A DNA stretch of 14,949 bases from Opitutia bacterium UBA7397 (GTDB lineage Bacteria > Verrucomicrobiota > Verrucomicrobiia > Opitutales > UBA953), in contig DKND01000102.1 in NCBI GenBank assembly GCA_002470605.1, forward strand, positions 30,178 to 45,126. The letters are read 5' to 3'. Shown here in pieces: positions 1-5,508 of the stretch. Position numbers and translations under genes: made by a program. The notes under the pieces are model-generated. The model was given only the letters and a program-made list of their open reading frames with translations, was not told the origin of the DNA and did not search any database. Position 1 is the stretch's first letter. Each line of letters begins with the position of its first letter.

Positions 1-863
1 TCGGCCGGGATAAGCTGCTGGTCTTTCCAGCGTCCGCCTTTGGCGAGGCAATAACCGAAGCGGGCGGCATCGGTCGCGCGGAGCGCGATTGAGCCGGCGC
101 CATTGGCGTGGGCCATCGTCACGTCGCCGCGGTAGAGACAATAGCCCCAAGGGCCCCAGCCCATCGGCTTACCAAACTTCTCGTCGATGTAGGCCGGCAG
201 TTCCTTGCCTGTGATGTGTCGGAGGACCATCGAAGCGATATGAGGGGCGGGCGAGGAATAGGAATAACCTTCGCCTGGAGCGATCCAGAGCGGCGTGCGC
301 AAGGAGGAGCCGTCCACGTCATGGATATCCTGGCCTTTGGCGGATTTGAGCGATTGGGCTGTACCACGGACGACCGCGGAAGGCGTGGCACCTTCTCCGT
401 TATGACCCGAGGTCATGCAAAGAAGGTGACCGAGGCGAATGGCTGCTTCGCGCGGATCGCGGAGCGGGAACGCTTCGGGCAGGAATTCCTTCGTGTAGAC
501 CTTCGTGTCTAGCCCTTCGGGAATCTTGGATTTGAACTCCTGCAACATCACGCCGCAGGCGATACTCGTGAAGGCCTTGCCCGTGGAAGCCATGTCAGGG
601 TTGGCGTTGCGGTGGGCTTTGCCGAAATATTTCTCGAGCACGAGGTAGCCTTTGCTGATCACGACCAGACCGCCGTTCTCCGTGTTAGAACGTTCGGTCG
701 CGTGGTAGGCCTGTTCGAGGCGGTCGAGGTCGATGCCAGCGAGGGCGCGAGCTTCGGCCTTATCCTTTGGCGTGCGCCAGCCGCCTTGGGCGTCCGAGGG
801 CGGGAAGTATTCCGCCGCACCGAGGGCGACGCTGAGAAGGCAGAAGCAGAGACAAGAACGCAT
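1..863 (-). CDS. secreted serine hydrolase, class C beta-lactamase/penicillin-binding-protein-like family (partial, C-terminus outside window)
   Basis: The reading frame is open from the ATG at 861-863 to the window edge (287 codons), so the C-terminus is missing. Residues 1-17 form a short signal peptide ending GAA, so the protein is probably exported. S93-T-G-K96 is the SxxK nucleophile/general-base motif of the serine beta-lactamase fold, followed by a hydrophobic helix. The stretch LLCMTSGHN (about 147-155) matches the conserved 'LLtHtSGl' element. Around 196-205 a PGEGYSYSS segment sits where the family has its Y-x-N motif, here Y202-S-S204 with Ser in place of Asn. The family includes esterases, D-aminopeptidases and cell-wall carboxypeptidases, and the substrate cannot be told. 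The last motif (K-T-G or H-x-G) would lie outside the window. The leader before the ATG is pyrimidine-rich and has no Shine-Dalgarno. The gene is divergent from the lipoprotein at 922. Confidence 0.85.
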   Translation of the reverse strand, partial: MRSCLCFCLLSVALGAAEYFPPSDAQGGWRTPKDKAEARALAGIDLDRLEQAYHATERSNTENGGLVVISKGYLVLEKYFGKAHRNANPDMASTGKAFTSIACGVMLQEFKSKIPEGLDTKVYTKEFLPEAFPLRDPREAAIRLGHLLCMTSGHNGEGATPSAVVRGTAQSLKSAKGQDIHDVDGSSLRTPLWIAPGEGYSYSSPAPHIASMVLRHITGKELPAYIDEKFGKPMGWGPWGYCLYRGDVTMAHANGAGSIALRATDAARFGYCLAKGGRWKDQQLIPA

Positions 864-887
864 GGGTGTGAGAAGGGAGAGGGGGGC

Positions 888-915
888 TTTACTAATGGGC
901 CTGAGGTGTTAGAGT
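888..915 (+). promoter_or_regulatory. candidate sigma70-type promoter for the lipoprotein gene, implying a leaderless transcript
   Basis: TTTACT (888-893) and TAGAGT (910-915) resemble -35 and -10 boxes with a 16-base spacer. Only six bases separate the -10 box from the ATG at 922, so a start site about 7 bases past the box would fall on the ATG itself. No Shine-Dalgarno lies at usable distance; GAGG at 903-906 is about 15 bases away. Called by eye. Confidence 0.4.
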
Positions 916-921
916 GACAAT

Positions 922-1206
922 ATGAGAAAAAGTTTCTGGGTATTATCTCTGATAGGTATAGCGATGCTATTGGTCGCCTGTGCCAATAAGAATATCGGCG
1001 TCATGACTTATGATCAGGCCGTACTTACCTACGGTCCGCCCGACAAGGAGCGCTTCGTCGACGTCCAGCGGGTTGCGGTCTGGAACCGAGGAGAGACCAC
1101 GCAGAAAACCAAATTCGCAGGGGAGAATCGTTACGACAAGACCTATAATCAGGTCATCCGGGTGTTTGATGAAAAGGGTATCCTGAGGTCCGAGCGATAT
1201 CAGTGA
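922..1206 (+). CDS. small predicted lipoprotein, possibly BamE/SmpA-like
   Basis: A 94-residue protein. Residues 1-20 form a lipoprotein signal: a basic N-terminus (M-R-K), a hydrophobic core, and a lipobox L17-V-A-C20 with Cys20 as the likely lipidated residue. Residue 21 is Ala, not Asp, so there is no inner-membrane retention signal by the enterobacterial rule. The mature part is about 74 residues. It starts with a YDQAVLTYGPPD stretch (about 30-41), which recalls the helix plus 'G-x-P' turn of small BamE/SmpA-like outer-membrane lipoproteins, and then has alternating beta-like segments with a central Trp (VAVWNRG). The BamE resemblance is fold-level inference from this pattern, and the true role is unknown. 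The gene stands 58 bases from the divergent serine hydrolase, and the start probably lies at or next to the transcription start. Confidence 0.75.
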   Translation: MRKSFWVLSLIGIAMLLVACANKNIGVMTYDQAVLTYGPPDKERFVDVQRVAVWNRGETTQKTKFAGENRYDKTYNQVIRVFDEKGILRSERYQ

Positions 1207-1211
1207 AGCTG

Positions 1212-1226
1212 GCTTCGCCTCGAAGC
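1212..1226 (+). other. short hairpin after the lipoprotein gene (weak terminator candidate)
   Basis: GCTTCG and CGAAGC form a perfect 6-bp stem with a CCT loop just after the lipoprotein stop. An overlapping alternative stem pairs CTTCGC with GCGAAG (1213-1230). No T-run follows, so it does not look like an ordinary intrinsic terminator. It could be a weak terminator or an mRNA 3'-end stabiliser. Confidence 0.3.
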
Positions 1227-1294
1227 GAAGAATCGTCTCATCCATGAGCGCCTTTACGATATCGGCAGAAACGTTGTTAAGCTGGTAGATTTAC

Positions 1295-1322
1295 TTGCAA
1301 GGGCATTCGGCTGATTTAGATT
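1295..1322 (+). promoter_or_regulatory. candidate sigma70-type promoter for the membrane protein gene, implying a leaderless transcript
   Basis: TTGCAA (1295-1300) and TAGATT (1317-1322) have a 16-base spacer, and six bases separate the -10 box from the ATG at 1329. This is the same geometry as the promoter candidate before the lipoprotein gene. There is no Shine-Dalgarno before the ATG. The rest of the 122-base gap (1207-1328) shows nothing else I can support. Confidence 0.4.
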
Positions 1323-1328
1323 GGCGTC

Positions 1329-1733
1329 ATGGATAAGAACAATGCTCAGATCACTTTGCGAGTCGGGGTGGTGGGGTTGCTTGCCACGGTGGCGGTGGCT
1401 TTCGCCCTTTCCTTTTTTTCCGATAAGCTGTTGCCGGTGGAGTTGCACCAATGGAAAGAAGCTCAGGAGGTCGGGTTCATAGCGTTCGCTGTCTTCGGAT
1501 TGGCGATACTCGGACTAGGGTTATTGCTGATCAGTTTAATCGGGCTCTTATTCCTGCAGCGCTGGGCGGCTTGGTTGCTCTTGGTCGTTTGCCTTGTTTT
1601 TAATTTCCTCTCACTGGTGGAACCGACGGTAGAGCCGGGTATCATGGCGTTCCTCGGAAGCGGGGAGGATTTGCTGACGGGTGCGGTCTTGGCTGTCGCT
1701 TTCTTTACGTCGGCCCTGAAGAAGGACGCTTAG
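1329..1733 (+). CDS. hypothetical membrane protein with four predicted transmembrane helices
   Basis: A 134-residue, strongly hydrophobic protein of unknown function. Visible hydrophobic segments lie at about residues 10-30, 49-76 (long, rich in Gly/Leu/Ile), 79-98 and 112-129, consistent with four membrane helices. The loop between the first two (about 31-48) is polar and carries D-K and H-Q-W-K-E. The C-terminus ends in K-K-D-A, which suggests a cytoplasmic tail by the positive-inside rule. I recognise no family motif. The gene faces the SF1 helicase gene tail to tail with only 9 bases between the stops and no visible terminator, so read-through from each side into the other's antisense strand is likely. 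Confidence 0.7.
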   Translation: MDKNNAQITLRVGVVGLLATVAVAFALSFFSDKLLPVELHQWKEAQEVGFIAFAVFGLAILGLGLLLISLIGLLFLQRWAAWLLLVVCLVFNFLSLVEPTVEPGIMAFLGSGEDLLTGAVLAVAFFTSALKKDA

Positions 1734-1742
1734 GCGACTCGC

Positions 1743-2963
1743 TCAGATATCCGTCCAGTCGTCCGGCTTAGGTACGTTGGTCGGTCGTGGAACTTTGGGT
1801 AAATCGCTGCGATTTTGGACCAGGCCGCGACGTTGGGTCTCAAGTTTACGCATGGCGGCCAGGATTTTCTCGTGGGCTTTGGTTTCAAGGGCGCTGAGGT
1901 AGACCCATTGCGTGGCGCGCGTGATGGCTACGAAGAACATCCGCGAGACGGTGTTCCGATTGGCACGGACGGAAGAAGATGTCACTCCGGGCATGAGCAC
2001 CGAATCGAAAGTCAGGCCTTTGGCGCTATGGTAAGTCAGGACGGCCGGGCGGCCGGAAGAAAAATCCAAGCTGGCCCGGAAACCTTTCCGGTCAGTGGTG
2101 GTCTGGCGGTCAGCGAGGATGCCTTGGGTACGCAGGAAGTCAGCGAACAAATCGACCTGCTTGACGGTCGGAAAAAGAATACCGACGCGTTCGTTTTTCT
2201 GAAGTCGTTCGCGGAGGATTTCGACGAGCCGTTGTTGTTCTTCTTGGTCGTTCGCCGCTAGGTAAAGTAAAGGTGTCTGCCGTTCCATCTGGACGGTCGC
2301 TGCTTGGCTCCGGAATTGTTCTCGCTCGATGGCATCGTCGATGAATTCGCAGGCAAGATTCACGACATACGGACAGGCGCGATAAGTCGCGGCCAGATCG
2401 ATTTCGATTGGACGGTTGCCCAGAGCGAGAAGGATGTCGTTCTTTTTGGCCTCATGGTAGAGGGCTTGTTTATTATCGAACGCTACGGTCAAGTGCTGCC
2501 CGCTCAGTTTCAGGAGGGAGTAACAGTCATCATCCAGATCTTGGCCTTCATCGACCAGGACGGCCGCAAGGGGAGGAGAGTTCCGATGGTGTTTCAGATG
2601 GTTCAGGACATTCTTTCGAATCAGTTCGAAATCCGGAAAGCCGTTTTCTCCCAGCGGAGTCGGCCCGAGTAGTTCCTGGTGGCGGAGCCGGCACCAATGG
2701 TCGAAAGTCAGGATGGATTCAGGGTCGAGGCGGAGTTCGGTGACTGCCGACCGGATGAAGTCGCGGAGCACATTAGTATAAACGAGCACCACGACCTTAG
2801 CCTCTGGACCTAAGGTATGACGCAGGTGATGGGCGCGATGTAAGAGCACCACGGTCTTACCCGCCCCAGGGCCACCGCGGAGCACGACCGGAACTGTGGT
2901 CGGGGCTTTGATGGCTGCGGCCTGCGCGGCGGTGAGCCGATCGGGTGGAGTAAGCCAGGTCAA
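1743..2963 (-). CDS. compact UvrD/Rep-like superfamily 1 helicase or ATPase
   Basis: A 406-residue protein with the SF1 motifs in order: Q-motif (LTAAQ, Q14), Walker A GGPGAGKT (30-37), motif Ia (VYTNVLRDFI, 61-70), Walker B/motif II V-D138-E-G-Q-D142, motif III (AFDNKQALY, about 161-169), a motif IV-like TYR (193-195), motif V (HSAKGLTFD, 312-320) and motif VI (VAITRAT, R349). All ATPase motifs are present, so it should hydrolyse ATP. At about 400 residues it is much shorter than UvrD/Rep (about 700), leaving little room for the large 1B and 2B insertions. The Lys/Arg/Pro-rich C-terminal tail (about 375-406) may bind nucleic acid or a partner. The start is TTG at 2961-2963, whose last bases form the TGA stop of the upstream Hsp70-like gene (TTGA), implying translational coupling. 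Whether it unwinds DNA or RNA or acts as a switch ATPase is unknown. Confidence 0.88.
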   Translation of the reverse strand: MTWLTPPDRLTAAQAAAIKAPTTVPVVLRGGPGAGKTVVLLHRAHHLRHTLGPEAKVVVLVYTNVLRDFIRSAVTELRLDPESILTFDHWCRLRHQELLGPTPLGENGFPDFELIRKNVLNHLKHHRNSPPLAAVLVDEGQDLDDDCYSLLKLSGQHLTVAFDNKQALYHEAKKNDILLALGNRPIEIDLAATYRACPYVVNLACEFIDDAIEREQFRSQAATVQMERQTPLLYLAANDQEEQQRLVEILRERLQKNERVGILFPTVKQVDLFADFLRTQGILADRQTTTDRKGFRASLDFSSGRPAVLTYHSAKGLTFDSVLMPGVTSSSVRANRNTVSRMFFVAITRATQWVYLSALETKAHEKILAAMRKLETQRRGLVQNRSDLPKVPRPTNVPKPDDWTDI

Positions 2964-5344
2964 GGGCGCTCCCTCTCGTCGTTATGGGATTCAAACATCG
3001 GCAGCTGACCTTCGCCGATAGCGGGATGACCTGGGCGAAGGTCGTTACGCCTACGTTCTTCGAGGACATACCCATTCTTTATGACCGTATCTTGGGCTAG
3101 TTCGACGGCGGCGCCATACCAAGAGAAAGCGGAATCATCGAGCCGGCTGAGATCTTTACCGAAGCGGCGGAAAGCATCGGCCAGGGCGGTTTGGGATTCT
3201 TCGATCTTACCGCGTGCCCGGAGGCAACGGGAATAGAGGACCATCCCGATGGCGCTCGGGTCTTCGGCTTCATAGCGTCGGCAGAGTTCTTCGGCTTCGA
3301 GCCAGCGGCCTTTGCGGGTGTAAAAATTTGCTAGATTGAAAAGGGCCGTAGAATTACCCGCAAGAATGCATTCGAGGTAGGTTTTTTCTTGGCGATAGGC
3401 ATCACCCTTGCGTCCGTAGGCGATCGCGAGTTGGGCGAGGCCAGTTTTCTTATAATCAGGGCGTTGGCGGATGAGTCGTTTCAGTAGATGAATGGCTTTG
3501 TCGTTCATGCCGACCTTGTTGTGTAAGTTCGCGAGTTCGATGATCTGGACGGGCAGCCGGTCCGGACCATATACGCTTGCCCGGATGTTGCGTTCGATCT
3601 CGAGTATCAATTCGCGATCCTTGCCTGGATTGACGACGTTATGGAGGGGTGACTCGATGGTACCTGAAAAACTTTCACCCCCTTTTTCTGGCGTAATCTC
3701 GAACGTGAAATGCTGATTTGCATCGAGGGTGAAGGTCAGGGTCAAGGGCGTACCCGCCTTGATGGGTGGCGTGACGCCAGTGAAAACCGGGCGGGAACCC
3801 ATGCCCAGGCCGGCCCAGAAAACGATGCGAATGGGGCCGCCCGGTGCGATGAAGCGGTGGTTTTTGTTGGGCTTGAACTGGCCGGAGAAAGGAAGCTTCT
3901 GATTATGCGGGATGATTTCATGGTTCCCGCGGTCGGTTTGGAGACTGAGGAGATCGCTGGCGACCGGCGTGAAAATACTTTGGCCGTAAAGGTGAAGTAA
4001 GAGCGCATGGTAGGCGGCACCGCGGGCGACGGCCACTTGCATGTCGAGAGCGTTATCGAACCGATGGACCAGGAATTCGCCGAAATACCTTTTCAGGCTA
4101 TCAATCACCAGCGGGTTGAGCGAGCTGCCGCCGACAGCAAGCAAGAAGCCGATTTGAGAAGGTTTCAGTTTGGCGCGATCAAGCGCGTCTTCGATGGGCG
4201 CGAAGATCGAACAGCTCAAAGTGTATTCATCTTCACGCACTTGTACGCTGTCCTCGTCGAGGAAAGGCTCCATGACGTTGGCGAATTCAATCCCGTTCAG
4301 GGTCGGAGAATTAAAGGCCAAGCAGGTGCCATCGTTAAGCTGCAGGGTCTGGATGCCAGGATACTGTTTTTTGGCCGTGGGGAGGATTTCGACCAGATTT
4401 TCGCCGTGAGACAGCCGGTGATTGATGATTTCACAAAGGCCGATTTTCAGCTGTTCGGCCGTGGCCAGGAGCTGGGGCTCGAGCTGTTCTTTGCGGACTT
4501 CATATTCCCATTCATCGAGCGCCATCTTGTTCTGATGAGCGAGAGCGGGGATTAGGATATCATGAACGATGGCGCGGTCAATATCCGCACCTCCTAAGCG
4601 ATGGTAGCGGGAGACTGCGCGCGGGCTGATCTTTAGCCGTTGGTCGGCGGTGCGTTGCAAAGTAAAGATGGCGACGTCGCAGGTGCCGCCGCCGAAATCG
4701 ATGATCATCACTTCGGTCTTGTCATTGACGCCATCGAGGGCGGCGAGTCCTTGTCGGGCGATGAAGTCGATGAAGGCTGCAATCGGTTCGTCGAGCAGGT
4801 CGCCGTGGCCCAATGTAAGGTCAGCGAGTTTCGCCGCTCGTACCGTGTCGTCACGCTGGCTGATCTGAAAAGAAGCCGGCACGGTAACGACCGTACGTGC
4901 GATGGCGCCCTTGGCTTGCGTGCGAAGAAATTGAAGGACTTGTCCGGAGATTTCGGCCGGCGTGCGGCTGCCTGATTTGGCTTGAGGAAAAGTGCGACCG
5001 ATACCCATTTCGTTTTTTACCTCGGCGAGATAAGTCGCATTCGGGCGAAGACCGAGTTCGACTGATCGACTCATGGTGCGGCGGGCGCCTTCGCCGACGA
5101 AACTGCGATCCGGGAGGTGGGCGACGACCGAGGGCACCAGCACCGAGGTGAAGTCGCCCGAAAGCGTCGGCTGGATGATTTCCAGGCACTCGGCCAATTC
5201 GATTTCATCAGGACGCGTGGGTGACCAGCGAACTTGGGCGATGGTGGAATTGGTGGTGCCAAGATCGATGCCCAAAACCCGAAAAGCTTTCAAATCGGGG
5301 CGAATTTCGGCGTTGGGCGGACGGAGGTGCGGCAGGGGGTTCAT
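2960..5344 (-). CDS. Hsp70-family (DnaK-like) ATPase with C-terminal TPR-like repeats
   Basis: A 794-residue cytoplasmic protein starting at ATG 5342-5344. The N-terminal actin/Hsp70 ATPase domain has phosphate-1 GIDLGTTNS (25-33), the VTVPASF and QR segment (153-164), the LLDEPIAAF segment (183-191, E186 P187), phosphate-2 IIDFGGGTCD (214-223), LGGADID (250-256) and the adenosine motif AVGGSSLNP (403-411). A diverged substrate-binding beta-domain follows (about 462-570; D464-LLSL recalls the DnaK 'DVTPLSLG' strand and K529-x-G-T-P-L the later strands). Where DnaK has a helical lid, residues about 600-750 instead form a helical TPR-like array with typical repeat spacing (ELANLHNKVGMNDKAI, FNLANFYTRKGRWLEA). 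The C-terminal EEVD or lid is absent. No DnaJ or GrpE gene is nearby. It is translationally coupled to the SF1 helicase gene by a 4-base overlap, so the two probably act together. It is not the housekeeping DnaK. Confidence 0.9.
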   Translation of the reverse strand: MNPLPHLRPPNAEIRPDLKAFRVLGIDLGTTNSTIAQVRWSPTRPDEIELAECLEIIQPTLSGDFTSVLVPSVVAHLPDRSFVGEGARRTMSRSVELGLRPNATYLAEVKNEMGIGRTFPQAKSGSRTPAEISGQVLQFLRTQAKGAIARTVVTVPASFQISQRDDTVRAAKLADLTLGHGDLLDEPIAAFIDFIARQGLAALDGVNDKTEVMIIDFGGGTCDVAIFTLQRTADQRLKISPRAVSRYHRLGGADIDRAIVHDILIPALAHQNKMALDEWEYEVRKEQLEPQLLATAEQLKIGLCEIINHRLSHGENLVEILPTAKKQYPGIQTLQLNDGTCLAFNSPTLNGIEFANVMEPFLDEDSVQVREDEYTLSCSIFAPIEDALDRAKLKPSQIGFLLAVGGSSLNPLVIDSLKRYFGEFLVHRFDNALDMQVAVARGAAYHALLLHLYGQSIFTPVASDLLSLQTDRGNHEIIPHNQKLPFSGQFKPNKNHRFIAPGGPIRIVFWAGLGMGSRPVFTGVTPPIKAGTPLTLTFTLDANQHFTFEITPEKGGESFSGTIESPLHNVVNPGKDRELILEIERNIRASVYGPDRLPVQIIELANLHNKVGMNDKAIHLLKRLIRQRPDYKKTGLAQLAIAYGRKGDAYRQEKTYLECILAGNSTALFNLANFYTRKGRWLEAEELCRRYEAEDPSAIGMVLYSRCLRARGKIEESQTALADAFRRFGKDLSRLDDSAFSWYGAAVELAQDTVIKNGYVLEERRRNDLRPGHPAIGEGQLPMFESHNDERERP

Positions 5345-5451
5345 CGCTTAGAAATATAGGTCAAATAGTGTCGGCTAAAAGAGGGTACGAAGCAAGGGTG
5401 CCGGGGCATATTTATCTTACGAAAATGGGGTCTCCCAAGGGGTGGCAGGAT

Positions 5452-5470
5452 ACTTAAGAATTTCTTAAGT
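5452..5470. promoter_or_regulatory. perfect 19-base palindrome, candidate operator
   Basis: Two 9-base arms, ACTTAAGAA and TTCTTAAGT, are perfectly inverted around a single T. The site lies in the 164-base gap between the divergent Hsp70-like and DUF1549 genes, 38 bases before the GTG at 5509 and 107 bases before the Hsp70-like start on the other strand. No T-run follows on either strand beyond the arm itself, and the odd centre and AT-rich arms suit a dimeric regulator better than a terminator. No regulator gene is adjacent. The remainder of the gap has only weak -10-like sequences. Confidence 0.45.
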
Positions 5471-5508
5471 TTTGGAAACTCTTAGTTGGCTATGGGGTTC
5501 AATAAGTA

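Noticed and set aside
108..512. 134-codon open frame on the plus strand at the left edge
   Set aside because: Antisense to the serine hydrolase, whose SxxK motif and signal peptide support the minus strand.
1212..1230. Hairpin after the lipoprotein gene as a firm rho-independent terminator
   Set aside because: The stem is only 6 bp and no T-run follows, so it is listed only as a weak hairpin.
4007..4555. 182-codon open frame on the plus strand inside the Hsp70-like gene
   Set aside because: It is exactly antisense to a gene with clear Hsp70 motifs, and its product shows no recognisable domain. It is a by-product of codon bias.
1743..5344. Reading the Hsp70/helicase pair as part of a known defence island
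   Set aside because: No nuclease, methylase, toxin, integrase or other defence gene is nearby, and base composition by eye is like its neighbours. It is kept only as a candidate pair.
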